Positions 19,941-27,381 are shown, counted from the first letter of the stretch. The stretch is 47,892 nucleotides of DNA from JAXHUH01 sp034211175 (GCA_034211175.1 JAXHUH010000071.1:1-47892); one strand, 5' to 3'. Notes: generated from the letters alone by a model not told the origin. Numbers and translations: made by a program.

Positions 19941-20887
19941 GCCCGCACCTCCTCGCCGAGCCCGACGCCCCCCAGCTCGGCTCCCGAGCCCAACAGCAGG
20001 AACAGGACCGCCATGCGGACCGAGACGCCGTTCTCGACCTGGTCGAGCACGACGGCCTGGGGCAGCTCCGCGACCTCCGGGGCGATCTCCACCCCCCGGT
20101 TCATCGGGCCCGGGTGCATGACGACGACGTCGTCGCGCAACCTCGCGGCCCGCGAGCGGGTGAGCCCGAAGCGGCTCGTGTACTCCCGCAGCGTCGGCAC
20201 CAGGGCCTCGGTCATGCGCTCGCGCTGCATCCGCAGGAGGTAGACCACGTCGACCTCGTCGAGCGTGGCGTCGAAGTCGCTGCTCAACCGCACCGGCCAG
20301 TCGTCGACCCACGGAGGGAGCAACGTCCGGGGGGCCACGAGCGTGACGTCCGCGCCGAGCGCGGTGAACGCCGAGACGTCGCTGCGGGCGACCCGCGAGT
20401 GCTTCACGTCGCCGACGATGGCGATCCGCAGGCCGTCCAGGGAGCCGGTCCGCTGGCGGATCGTGTAGCTGTCGAGCAGCGCCTGGGTCGGGTGCTCGTG
20501 CCAGCCGTCGCCGGCGTTGATGACCGACGCGTCGATCCACCGGGCGATCTGGTGGGGCACGCCCGAGGAGCGGTGGCGCACGACGATGGCGTCGACGCCC
20601 ATCGCGCAGATGGTGAGCACGGTGTCGCGCAGCGACTCGCCCTTGTTCACTGACGACGAGCCGACGCTGAAGTTCAGGGTGTCGGCCGAGAGGCGCTTCG
20701 CCGCCGCCTCGAACGACAGCCGGGTACGGGTCGAGTCCTCCCAGAACAACCAGGCGAGGGTCCGGCCCCGCAGCGCCGGCACCCGGGGGATCGCCCGGGA
20801 GGAGACCTCGGCGAAGGTGTCGGTGAGCCGCAGCACCGTCTCGAGGTCGTCGCGGGTCAGGTCGTCGATCGACAGCAGGTGCTTCAC
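19937..20887 (-). CDS. pyrB: Aspartate carbamoyltransferase catalytic subunit
   Basis: A 316-aa enzyme joining carbamoyl phosphate and aspartate. The carbamoyl phosphate site STRTR (52-56), the HPTQALLD motif and the carbamoyl-aspartate region are intact, and no regulatory chain gene is adjacent. The start is GTG at 20887, because MKHLLSIDDLTRDD matches the usual N-terminus exactly. Its own Shine-Dalgarno is weak, but the GTG overlaps the stop of an 11-residue mini-ORF that has a strong GGGAGG site, so translation is probably coupled. The stop overlaps pyrC (GTGA), in line with a PyrB-PyrC' complex. Confidence 0.96.
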   Translation of the reverse strand: MKHLLSIDDLTRDDLETVLRLTDTFAEVSSRAIPRVPALRGRTLAWLFWEDSTRTRLSFEAAAKRLSADTLNFSVGSSSVNKGESLRDTVLTICAMGVDAIVVRHRSSGVPHQIARWIDASVINAGDGWHEHPTQALLDSYTIRQRTGSLDGLRIAIVGDVKHSRVARSDVSAFTALGADVTLVAPRTLLPPWVDDWPVRLSSDFDATLDEVDVVYLLRMQRERMTEALVPTLREYTSRFGLTRSRAARLRDDVVVMHPGPMNRGVEIAPEVAELPQAVVLDQVENGVSVRMAVLFLLLGSGAELGGVGLGEEVRA

Positions 20888-20919
20888 GTCGCCTGCGGCC
20901 GCCTTCTCGTCGGAACCAT
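20884..20919 (-). CDS. Arg-rich 11-residue mini-ORF upstream of pyrB
   Basis: It starts with ATG five bases after GGGAGG, just beyond the pyrR stop, and encodes MVPTRRRPQAT. Its TGA overlaps the pyrB GTG (GTGA). The three consecutive Arg codons include AGA and AGG, which look rare for this GC-rich genome. This could be a translational leader for pyrB. No protein-level evidence exists beyond its signals and placement. Confidence 0.45.
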   Translation of the reverse strand: MVPTRRRPQAT

Positions 20920-20930
20920 CGGAACCTCCC

Positions 20931-21497
20931 TCATGCCTGCATCTCGCCGAGATGCACGCCGTCGAGGCGCACGTCGACCACCTCGTCGCGGCGTGTGGGG
21001 AGGTTCTTGCCGACGTAGTCGGGCCGGATCGGCAGCTCCCGGTGGCCGCGGTCGACCATGACCGCCAGCTGCACCGACCGGGGCCGGCCGAACGTGTTGA
21101 GCGCATCGAGCGCCGCCCGGACCGTCCGCCCGGTGAACAGCACGTCGTCGACGAGCACGACCACCTGCTGGGCGAGGTCGGCCGGGATGTCGGTCTCCGC
21201 CTCGGGCAGCACCGGCCGCAGGCCGATGTCGTCGCGGTGGAGGGCGACGTCGAGCGACCCGGTCGGGACGGTCACGTTCTCGATCTCCGCCAGGACCTCG
21301 GCCAGTGCCTTGGCCAGGCCCACGCCGCCGGTCTGCAGTCCGATCAGGACGACGTCGTGAAGGCCACGGTTCCGCTCGGCGATCTCGTGCGCCATCCGCC
21401 AGATCGCCCGAGCGACGTCATCGGAATCCATCACACGCTTCCGTGCGACGAACGTGCCACGGTACGGCCGCGTCGCGCGGCGCTCTCGTTCGGCCAC
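20931..21497 (-). CDS. pyrR: PyrR, pyrimidine operon RNA-binding regulator / uracil phosphoribosyltransferase
   Basis: A 188-aa phosphoribosyltransferase-fold protein. It binds pyr leader RNA when UMP is high and may also make UMP from uracil. The PRPP-binding motif VVLVDDVLFTGRTVRAAL is intact, and the family segments around LIGLQTGG and MVDRGHRELPI are present. The GTG at 21497 gives a normal basic N-terminus before RKRVMDSDDVARA. ATG at 21431 is a shorter alternative, overlapping the end of a 25-codon frame as TGATG. It heads the pyr operon, and its leader carries a hairpin resembling the PyrR binding loop. Confidence 0.93.
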   Translation of the reverse strand: MAERERRATRPYRGTFVARKRVMDSDDVARAIWRMAHEIAERNRGLHDVVLIGLQTGGVGLAKALAEVLAEIENVTVPTGSLDVALHRDDIGLRPVLPEAETDIPADLAQQVVVLVDDVLFTGRTVRAALDALNTFGRPRSVQLAVMVDRGHRELPIRPDYVGKNLPTRRDEVVDVRLDGVHLGEMQA

Positions 21498-21515
21498 AGA
21501 CGTTGCATCCTCCCC

Positions 21516-21533
21516 GTCCGGGCCTCACGGGAC
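21516..21533 (-). promoter_or_regulatory. Putative PyrR-binding RNA hairpin in the pyrR leader
   Basis: The minus strand reads GTCCCGTGAGGCCCGGAC: a GTCC/GGAC stem around a loop containing GNGAGG, like the UCCNGNGAGG core recognised by PyrR in other bacteria. GGGGAGG, the likely Shine-Dalgarno of pyrR, follows immediately (21515 down to 21509). There is no terminator hairpin, so translational repression as reported for Mycobacterium smegmatis is the likelier mode. Confidence 0.6.
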
Positions 21534-21554
21534 CCGCTTCACGGTTGGTCAGAG

Positions 21555-21560
21555 ACGCTA
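21555..21560 (-). promoter_or_regulatory. Candidate -10 of the pyr operon promoter
   Basis: The minus strand reads TAGCGT inside GGTAGCGTCTCT, a 12-base string also found before apt. It predicts a start near 21548 and a leader of about 50 nt containing the PyrR hairpin. No clear -35. Confidence 0.45.
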
Positions 21561-21593
21561 CCAGCTACCGGCCGCGCCACTCGCGAACCGTCG

Positions 21594-22133
21594 TCAGTCG
21601 CCGATGCGGCGGGCCACGAACGTGGCGCCGCTCGGGTCACCGGGGTCGACCGCGAACCCGGCGTTGCGGGCCACGGTCGCCGAGGTCCGGTTGCCCGGGT
21701 CGGCCTTGGCGACGAGCTCGGTGACACCGAGGGTGTGCAGCGCCCAGGCCCGCACCAGACCCGCGCCCCGGGACGCGTAGCCGAGCCCCCGTCGGTCCGA
21801 CGCCGTCCAGTAGCCCATCTCGGCGGCCCCCCGGCCCGCCATCACCAGGCCGATCTCACCGGCCACCCGGTCCTCGTCGTCGACCGGCGTCATCACCAGG
21901 TCGACGGCGAGGCCCCGGCGACGGCGCTCCGCCTCACCGGCGATCCACCGGCGGGCGAAGGCCTCGCTCGTGTCCGGCGGGACCTCGGTCCAGCGCCGGA
22001 TCTCCGGGTCGGCCCACGCCGCGGCGAGCGACGGGGCGTCGGCCTGGCGCCACGGCCGCAGGGCCACGACGTCGTCGGCCAACGGCGGGTCGGGAAGCGG
22101 CAGTCCCCGATCGGCGGCGGCCGCAGACCTCAC
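21594..22133 (-). CDS. GNAT-family N-acetyltransferase (RimJ/RimL-like)
   Basis: A 179-aa protein resembling the GNAT acetyltransferases that modify protein N-termini or small amines using acetyl-CoA. The N-terminal LRPWRQADAPSLAAAWADPEI, the central strand AEMGYWTASDRRGLGYAS (acetyl-CoA loop region) and the late NRTSATVARNAGF helix are typical of the Acetyltransf_3 group. The acceptor cannot be predicted. The GTG overlaps the nusB stop (GTGA), so it is translated as the last gene of the efp-nusB unit. The pyrR promoter lies directly beyond its stop. Confidence 0.8.
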   Translation of the reverse strand: MRSAAAADRGLPLPDPPLADDVVALRPWRQADAPSLAAAWADPEIRRWTEVPPDTSEAFARRWIAGEAERRRRGLAVDLVMTPVDDEDRVAGEIGLVMAGRGAAEMGYWTASDRRGLGYASRGAGLVRAWALHTLGVTELVAKADPGNRTSATVARNAGFAVDPGDPSGATFVARRIGD

Positions 22134-22672
22134 GAGTCGTCACGCACCTCGTCGTCGGGCATCGTGTCGTCGGGCATCGTGTCGTCGGGCATCACGTCGT
22201 CGTCGGGCATCGTGTCGTCGGGCTCGTCGTCGCCGAGGTCCTCGATGATCTCCGCGACCGGGGGCACGTCCCCGTCGCCCCGGACCTCGCGGGCGACGCG
22301 GGCGAGCACGCCGTGGACGAACCGGCCCGAGTCCTCGGTCGAGAACCGCTTGGCCAGCTCGACGGCCTCGCTGATCACGACGCCGGTCGGTACGTCGTGG
22401 CGCCAGCCGAGCTCGTAGACGCCGAGGCGGAGCAGGGCGCGGTCGATGGCCGGCATGCGGTCGAGGCGCCAGTTGTCGGAGCTGGCGGTGATCGAGCGGT
22501 CGATCTCCTCGCGCTCCTCCCCCACGCCGGTGACGAGCTCGACGACGAACGACTCGGGTACCACCGCGAGCGCGGCGAGCACCGCGGCCGACGACTCGTC
22601 CTTGGTCTCGGCCTCGTAGAGCAGCGACAGGGCGCGTTCGCGTGCCTCGCGTCGGCGGGTGCCGATGCTCAT
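22130..22672 (-). CDS. nusB: Transcription antitermination factor NusB with repetitive acidic tail
   Basis: A 180-aa protein. Residues 1-135 form the helical NusB domain, which with NusE (S10) acts in rRNA antitermination: RRREARERALSLLYEAE at the start, IDRALLRLGVYEL and VISEAVELAKRFSTEDSGRFVHGVL later. The last 30 or so residues are an acidic tail built from repeated MPDD(T/D) units, encoded by a 15-bp tandem repeat. I know of no such tail in typical NusB. The ATG at 22672 overlaps the efp stop (ATGA) and the stop overlaps the acetyltransferase start (GTGA). Confidence 0.93.
   Translation of the reverse strand: MSIGTRRREARERALSLLYEAETKDESSAAVLAALAVVPESFVVELVTGVGEEREEIDRSITASSDNWRLDRMPAIDRALLRLGVYELGWRHDVPTGVVISEAVELAKRFSTEDSGRFVHGVLARVAREVRGDGDVPPVAEIIEDLGDDEPDDTMPDDDVMPDDTMPDDTMPDDEVRDDS
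22149..22233 (-). repeat. 15-bp coding repeats in the nusB 3' end
   Basis: Copies of a GTCGTCGGGCATCGT-like unit encode DDTMP/MPDD repeats of the NusB tail; one copy carries a 3-base insertion. The period keeps the frame, so copy number can change by slippage without breaking the gene. Confidence 0.85.
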
Positions 22673-23232
22673 GCGCGGGTGATGTACTCGCCGTTGCGGG
22701 TGTCGACCCGGACCCGGTCGCCCGGGTTCACGAACAGCGGCACCTGGACCGTCAGGCCGGTCTCGAGCGTCGCGGGCTTGCGGGCACCGCTGACCCGGTC
22801 GCCCTGCACGCCCGGCTCCGTCTCGGCGATCGTCAGCTCGACCGCGGCCGGCAGGTCGGTGCCGACGATCTCGGACTGGTACATCAGCAGGGTCACGCTC
22901 GAGCCCTCGACCACGTAGTTGGTGGCGTCGCCCAGCGCGTTCGGCCCGACCGGCATCTGCTCGTAGGTCTCGTTGTCCATGAAGACGTAGTTCTCGCCGT
23001 CGCGGTAGAGGAACTGCATCTCGCGCTTGTCGATGGTGGCCCGCTCGACCTTCTCGGCGGCGCGGAACGTGCGGTCGACGACCGCGCCGGACCGCACGTT
23101 CTTGAGCGTGGTGCGGACGAAGGCGCCGCCCTTGCCCGGCTTCACGTGCTGGAACTCGACGATCTGGAACAGGCCCTCGGACAGGTCGAGGGTCATGCCG
23201 TTCTTCAGGTCGTTCGTCGTGATGGTGGGCAC
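22669..23232 (-). CDS. efp: Elongation factor P
   Basis: A 187-aa, three-domain beta-barrel factor that relieves ribosome stalling at polyproline. The tip loop PGKGGAF places K34 at the site that is modified in some bacteria. The C-terminal NPGDRVRVDTRNGEYITR signature is intact. The GTG at 23232 has GGAGG four bases upstream; longer frames are not conserved. Proline-rich clients are nearby: the DUF4388 protein in this window carries a run of 12 prolines. The stop overlaps nusB (ATGA). Confidence 0.97.
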   Translation of the reverse strand: MPTITTNDLKNGMTLDLSEGLFQIVEFQHVKPGKGGAFVRTTLKNVRSGAVVDRTFRAAEKVERATIDKREMQFLYRDGENYVFMDNETYEQMPVGPNALGDATNYVVEGSSVTLLMYQSEIVGTDLPAAVELTIAETEPGVQGDRVSGARKPATLETGLTVQVPLFVNPGDRVRVDTRNGEYITRA

Positions 23233-23255
23233 GAGTCCTCCTCGGCTCGGGCAAC

Positions 23256-23292
23256 GGACGCGCCGCGCTCGCATGGTTGGCGCGGGGCGTCC
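23256..23292. terminator. Strong hairpin between the M24 peptidase and efp
   Basis: Arms GGACGC-g-CCGCGC and GCGCGG-g-GCGTCC pair perfectly except for one G-G mismatch, around an 11-base loop. It lies just after the peptidase stop on the minus strand and has no T-tract. It probably terminates or attenuates transcription before efp. Confidence 0.6.
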
Positions 23293-23306
23293 GGTGGGGT
23301 CGCCGG

Positions 23307-24419
23307 TCAGCGGGACGGCGACGGGTCCTTGGTGCTGGCGGTCAGCGTACGGGATCCGCCGGCCACGACGGCGACGGTGTCCTCGACGCGGACGCCGCCG
23401 ACCCCGGGAACGTAGACACCGGGCTCGATCGTGACGACCTCGCCCTCGCGCAGCGCACGGCCCGGTGTGGCCGACAGCATCGGCGGCTCGTGGATGTCGA
23501 GACCGACCCCGTGGCCGAGACCGTGGCTGAACGCGTCGGCCCAACCGGCGGCCGCGATGACGTCGCGCGCCGCGGCGTCGAGGTCCTCGGTGGCCACACC
23601 GGGGGCGACGAGGGCCGCGGCGGCGGCCTGGGCCGAGGTCACGACCTCGAGCATGCGGCGGCGGGTCTCGTCGACCTCACCGATGGCGAAGGTGCGGGTC
23701 ATGTCGCTGCGGTAGCCGTCGACCATCGCCCCGACGTCGATCACGACGAGGTCGCCGTCGACGATCCGTCGGTCGCCGGGGTGGGCGTGGGGCCGGGCGC
23801 CGTTCGGCCCCGACGCGACGATCGTGTCGAACGCCCGGTCGTCGGCGCCCCGCAGGCGCATCCGGTAGTCGAGCTCCGCGGCGACGTCGCGCTCGGAGGG
23901 TTGGCCGAGCAGCATCGGCGCCACCTCGGCCACCGCGTCGTCGCAGATGGCGGCGGCCCGGGCGATCCGGGCGAGCTCGGCGTCGTCCTTGACCTCGCGC
24001 AGGCCCTCGACGAGCCCGTCGGTGGCGACGACCTCGCCGTCGAACCACTCCCCCATCGTGCGCTGGCGCGACCAGGTGACGGACCCGGCCTCGAGGCCGA
24101 CCCGCCATCCGGCGGTCGCGGCGCGGACGGGCGCCTCGATCTCCCGGGTGATCTCGATGCGGGCGTCGACCCCGGCGGCCGCCAGCTCGGCGCTCGCCTG
24201 GTCCCGGTAGCGGCCGTCGGTGACGAGCACCAGCCCGGTGGGGCTGACGACGAGCGTCGCCGAGGAACCGCTGAACCCGCTGAGCCAGCGGATGTTGGTC
24301 AGCTCGGTGACGACGAGCGCGTCGCATCCGAGCGGGCCGAGCGCGTCGCGGACGGCATCCGCACGGCCGACGGCACGCAGCGGGGGCAGCTCGGAGCGTT
24401 CGGGCGCCGCGATGGACAT
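23307..24419 (-). CDS. M24 family Xaa-Pro aminopeptidase
   Basis: A 370-aa predicted cytosolic dimetal peptidase (PepP/PepQ-like) removing residues before proline. The creatinase-like N-terminal domain (about 1-125) is followed by the pita-bread catalytic domain. All five metal ligands are visible: the two Asp in VIDVGAMVDGYRSDMTRTF, the His in SHGLGHGVGLDIHEPP, and Glu in TIEPGVYVP and VRVEDT. The ATG at 24419 is chosen because the upstream frame is non-conserved and a TACCGT -10 lies six bases before it with no Shine-Dalgarno, suggesting a leaderless mRNA. The aroQ-pepQ-efp order is standard in Actinobacteria. Confidence 0.92.
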   Translation of the reverse strand: MSIAAPERSELPPLRAVGRADAVRDALGPLGCDALVVTELTNIRWLSGFSGSSATLVVSPTGLVLVTDGRYRDQASAELAAAGVDARIEITREIEAPVRAATAGWRVGLEAGSVTWSRQRTMGEWFDGEVVATDGLVEGLREVKDDAELARIARAAAICDDAVAEVAPMLLGQPSERDVAAELDYRMRLRGADDRAFDTIVASGPNGARPHAHPGDRRIVDGDLVVIDVGAMVDGYRSDMTRTFAIGEVDETRRRMLEVVTSAQAAAAALVAPGVATEDLDAAARDVIAAAGWADAFSHGLGHGVGLDIHEPPMLSATPGRALREGEVVTIEPGVYVPGVGGVRVEDTVAVVAGGSRTLTASTKDPSPSR

Positions 24420-24425
24420 CGCCCG

Positions 24426-24431
24426 ACGGTA
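24426..24431 (-). promoter_or_regulatory. Candidate -10 of a leaderless M24 peptidase promoter
   Basis: TACCGT on the minus strand is followed by six bases and the ATG at 24419. No -35 is evident. Confidence 0.4.
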
Positions 24432-24488
24432 CCCGTTCGCATCGCCGGCCGGGCGCCGAACCCGCGGGGCCCACGCGTCCCGGTTCTC

Positions 24489-24526
24489 GCCTGCAGTTCC
24501 TGCCACCGGTGGCAGGATCCGCAGGC
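24489..24526. terminator. Large perfect-core palindrome between aroQ and the M24 peptidase
   Basis: A 20-bp perfect palindrome without a loop (arms TCCTGCCACC and GGTGGCAGGA, centre 24507/24508) is flanked after three unpaired bases by a second matching pair, GCCTGC and GCAGGC. It starts 18 bases after the aroQ stop. It could be a loopless terminator for the aro genes or a protein-binding operator for the peptidase. Confidence 0.55.
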
Positions 24527-24543
24527 ACGATCGGCCGGGGCGT

Positions 24544-24993
24544 TCAGGAGGTGGGCAGGACCGCCCGCACGGCACGCACGGCGAGCTCGTAGCCGAAGCC
24601 GCCGAAGCCGGCGATCGTGCCCTTGGCCACCGGGGCGATCACCGACGTACGCCGCCACGGCTCGCGGGCGTCGGGGTTGGAGAGGTGGAGCTCGATCACC
24701 GGGCCGTCGAACGCGGCGAGCGCGTCGTGGAGCGCCCAGGAGTAGTGGGTGAACGCGCCGGGGTTGACGATGATGGCGTCGTGGTCCCGACGGGCCCGGT
24801 GGACGGCCTCGACGGCCTCGGCCTCGGCGTTGGTGGCCAGGTGGTCGATCGTCAGGCCGAGCTCGTCGGCCATGGCCCGGGCCCGTTCGACGTGGTCGTC
24901 GAGGGTCTCGGTGCCGTAGATCTGCGGTTCGCGGGTGCCGAGGAGGCGGAGGTTCGGTCCCGACAGCAGCAGGACCGAGGGCGGGCTGCTCAC
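24544..24993 (-). CDS. aroQ: 3-dehydroquinate dehydratase, type II
   Basis: A 149-aa dodecameric-type enzyme for step three of the shikimate pathway. The active-site strand reads LSGPNLRLLGTREPQIYG with the catalytic tyrosine at residue 26 and the loop arginine in GTREP; the family's usual NLNLLG reads NLRLLG here. The NPGAFTH segment and the histidine in ELHLSN are present. The GTG overlaps the aroB stop (GTGA). Last gene of the aroK-aroB-aroQ group. Confidence 0.95.
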   Translation of the reverse strand: MSSPPSVLLLSGPNLRLLGTREPQIYGTETLDDHVERARAMADELGLTIDHLATNAEAEAVEAVHRARRDHDAIIVNPGAFTHYSWALHDALAAFDGPVIELHLSNPDAREPWRRTSVIAPVAKGTIAGFGGFGYELAVRAVRAVLPTS

Positions 24994-26000
24994 GCGACGG
25001 CCTCCATCGCGGCCTCGAGGTCGGCGCGGGTGATGTCGCCGACCGGCTCGACCCCGTCGGGCCCGTCGAGCACGAACGTCACGCCGTCGAGCGCCTTCTT
25101 GTCGCGGGCGAACAGGCCGATCAGCTCGGCCGGATCACTCCCCGGCGGCAGTGCGTCGGGCAGGTCGTAGCCGGCCAGGATGCGGCGGTGCTCGTCGACG
25201 CGGGCGGCGTCGATCCGCCCGAGGCGGTGGGCGAGCTCGGCGGCGTAGACGAGCCCGATGGCGACGGCCTCACCGTGGCGCAGGTCGTAGGACCCGGCGG
25301 TCTCGAGCGCGTGGGCCAGGGTGTGGCCGTAGTTGAGGATCGCCCGGCGGCCGCCCTCCCGCTCGTCCGACGCGACGACCTCGGCCTTGATCCGCACCGC
25401 CTCGGCCACCTTGTCGGCCAGCTCCAGGCCATCGAGGTGCTCACCACCGAGGAAGTGGTACTTGGCCAGCTCCCCGAGGCCGCTGCGCAGCTCCCGGGGC
25501 GGCAGGCCGGCCAGCGTCTCGGTGTCGCACACGACGCCGCACGGCTGCCAGAACGCCCCGACCAGGTTCTTGCCCTCCGGCAGGTTCACACCGGTCTTGC
25601 CGCCGATGGCCGCGTCGACCTGCCCGAGCAGCGACGTCGACACGTGGGCCACCGCGACGCCGCGGTGGTAGACCGCGGCGGCGAACCCGGCGACGTCGGT
25701 GACGACGCCGCCCCCGACGGCGACCACGACGTCCTGGCGGGTCAGGCCCCAGGCGGCCCACGCCCGGCACAGCTCCTCGACCGATGCGAGGGTCTTCGCC
25801 GACTCACCGGCACCGAGGTCGAAGCGCTCCTGTGGCAGGCCGGGATCGACGTCGACCGCGATGTTCGGCTGGGACACGATGGCCGCGCGCCTGGCGCGCG
25901 GCGGCAGCAGCGACGCCAGCTCCGATCTCGCGCCGGGGCCGACGACCACGTCGTAGGAGCGGCCCTCGACCGGGACCGGCACCCGCACCAGCCCGCTCAC
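24990..26000 (-). CDS. aroB: 3-dehydroquinate synthase
   Basis: A 336-aa NAD- and zinc-dependent enzyme making 3-dehydroquinate from DAHP. The glycine-rich VVVAVGGGVVTDVAGFAAA, STSLLGQVDAAIGGKTGVN, and the metal ligands in GLGELAKYHF, NYGHTLAHALE and LRHGEAVAIG are all present. The length is slightly short for the family but complete. The GTG overlaps the aroK stop (GTGA) and its stop overlaps aroQ in the same way, so the three genes form a translationally chained unit. Confidence 0.96.
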   Translation of the reverse strand: MSGLVRVPVPVEGRSYDVVVGPGARSELASLLPPRARRAAIVSQPNIAVDVDPGLPQERFDLGAGESAKTLASVEELCRAWAAWGLTRQDVVVAVGGGVVTDVAGFAAAVYHRGVAVAHVSTSLLGQVDAAIGGKTGVNLPEGKNLVGAFWQPCGVVCDTETLAGLPPRELRSGLGELAKYHFLGGEHLDGLELADKVAEAVRIKAEVVASDEREGGRRAILNYGHTLAHALETAGSYDLRHGEAVAIGLVYAAELAHRLGRIDAARVDEHRRILAGYDLPDALPPGSDPAELIGLFARDKKALDGVTFVLDGPDGVEPVGDITRADLEAAMEAVA

Positions 26001-26533
26001 GACGGCACCGCGGCGACGAGGTGGTCGGCCAGGCCCATGACCAGGGAGGCCACCGCCTCGGCGGGCTCGTCGTCGACGTCGACGATCACGTCGGCCACCT
26101 CCCCGTACAGCGGCGCCCGGGCGGCGGCCAGGCGACGGAGCGACCCCACCGGATCGGCGCCGAGCAGTGGGCGCTCCTCGTCAGTGCCGACGCGGGCGGC
26201 GAGGGCCTCGGGCGCGGCCCGGAGCCACACGACGTGCACGTCGGGTCGGCACAGGCGCTCGCGCGTCGCCGGGTGGAGGACGGCGCCGCCACCGCAGGCG
26301 ACCACGAGCGGCGCCGGCGCGGCGACGGCATCGGCCACGACCGCCCGCTCGAGCTCGCGGAACGCGGCGGCGCCGACGGTGGCGAACAGCTCCCGGATCG
26401 ACCGGTCGCACCGGCGCTCGATCTCGAGGTCGGTGTCCACGGCCTCGATCCCCCACAGGTCCGCGACCCGCCGACCGACGGTCGACTTGCCCGACCCCAT
26501 CATCCCGACGAGCACCACGCGCAGCTCCCGCAT
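25997..26533 (-). CDS. aroK: Shikimate kinase
   Basis: A 178-aa P-loop kinase phosphorylating shikimate. Walker A is GMMGSGKST (residues 10-18); the substrate motif DTDLEIERR, the GGGAVL segment and the lid arginine region ERPLL follow. The ATG at 26533 places the P-loop at the normal distance; the longer frame adds a Pro/Arg-rich shadow. A TAAGCT sequence lies eight bases before the ATG with no Shine-Dalgarno, so it may have a near-leaderless promoter. aroC, which usually precedes aroK in Actinobacteria, is absent. Confidence 0.95.
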   Translation of the reverse strand: MRELRVVLVGMMGSGKSTVGRRVADLWGIEAVDTDLEIERRCDRSIRELFATVGAAAFRELERAVVADAVAAPAPLVVACGGGAVLHPATRERLCRPDVHVVWLRAAPEALAARVGTDEERPLLGADPVGSLRRLAAARAPLYGEVADVIVDVDDEPAEAVASLVMGLADHLVAAVPS

Positions 26534-26594
26534 CGCGGCGGAGCTTAGAAGGTCCGCCGCACGGCGTCGGCGCCCGGGCCGCGAGGGGTACCGA

Positions 26595-26643
26595 CCCGCC
26601 GTGGCGGGAGGACCGGGGCGCACCGGATCGCGGCCCGATCCGG
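26595..26643. terminator. Two hairpins after the prepilin peptidase gene
   Basis: CCGGATCG-CGGCC-CGATCCGG (26623-26643) is a perfect 8-bp stem just after the peptidase stop on the minus strand. A second hairpin, CCCGCC-GT-GGCGGG, occupies 26595-26608. They fill the gap to aroK and probably end the upstream transcript; neither has a T-tract. Confidence 0.55.
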
Positions 26644-26661
26644 CGGACTCACCGGGTGTGC

Positions 26662-27348
26662 TCACCAGACCGGCACGCCGGCGAGGAGCACGATGATCGT
26701 GGAGGCCACGAGCGCGGGGCCGAACGGGAACGGGTCGTTGCGGCGACGGGCGACGAGCAGGGCCAACCCGCTGAGCGCGCCGAGCGCCGAGCCGAGGAGC
26801 ATGGCGGACAGCACCGCCCGGACCGCCTCGTCGGGCGACGACGTCTGCCAGCCGAGCAGCAGGCCCAGCACCAGCGCCAGCTTCACGTCCCCGAACCCCA
26901 TCCCCCGCGGGTAGACGAGGTGGGGCACGAAGAGCGCGACGAAGTAGACGGCCGCGCCGAGCCCGGCGCGCGTCAGGCGGTCGGTGTCACCGTCGAGGAG
27001 GCTGATCCCGATCATGGCGAGCCCAGCGAACGCCAGCGTCGGGAAGACGAGGCGGTCGGGGATCCGCTTGTGATCGAGGTCGATGACGGTGACGACCACG
27101 AGCGCGGCCCACACCACGAGGTGCACCGGCAGCGTGGGACTGAGGCCGAACCGCCACGCCGCCGCCGCCCACAGCGCCGCGGTCGCCAGCGCGATCGGCA
27201 CGGTAGCCTGGCTGGCCGGGCCCGGTTCGGTGACGGGCCCGTTCGGTGACGTCGGTTGGGGTCGCAGGACCCGTTGCGGTACGGCGGTCAGTGCTGGGGC
27301 GAGCGCGGCCCCGATGGCGGCACAGACGATGACGAGGACGAGGTCCAC
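26662..27348 (-). CDS. A24 family prepilin leader peptidase (short form)
   Basis: A 228-aa, multi-span membrane aspartyl protease that cleaves type IV prepilin or related leaders. The two catalytic aspartates are seen in VIDLDHKRIPDRL (D90) and MGFGDVKLAL (D154). The N-terminal cysteine-rich methyltransferase-associated segment of full-length PilD is absent, so methylation is less certain. GTG start with weak ribosome signal. Neighbours are aroK and the DUF4388 protein; a prepilin peptidase between aroE and aroK is usual in Actinobacteria. No pilin gene is in the window. Confidence 0.88.
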   Translation of the reverse strand: MDLVLVIVCAAIGAALAPALTAVPQRVLRPQPTSPNGPVTEPGPASQATVPIALATAALWAAAAWRFGLSPTLPVHLVVWAALVVVTVIDLDHKRIPDRLVFPTLAFAGLAMIGISLLDGDTDRLTRAGLGAAVYFVALFVPHLVYPRGMGFGDVKLALVLGLLLGWQTSSPDEAVRAVLSAMLLGSALGALSGLALLVARRRNDPFPFGPALVASTIIVLLAGVPVW

Positions 27349-27381
27349 TCGGCGATGACCGGCCGGAGCCGATCGCGGGGA

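Noticed and set aside
21431..21508. 25-codon ORF overlapping the pyrR start as a real gene
   Set aside because: Its ATG abuts the Shine-Dalgarno with no spacing and it overlaps the likely pyrR coding start; mentioned only as a possible control.
22149..22233. Intergenic repeat element after nusB
   Set aside because: The 15-bp repeats remain in the nusB frame up to its stop, so they are coding.
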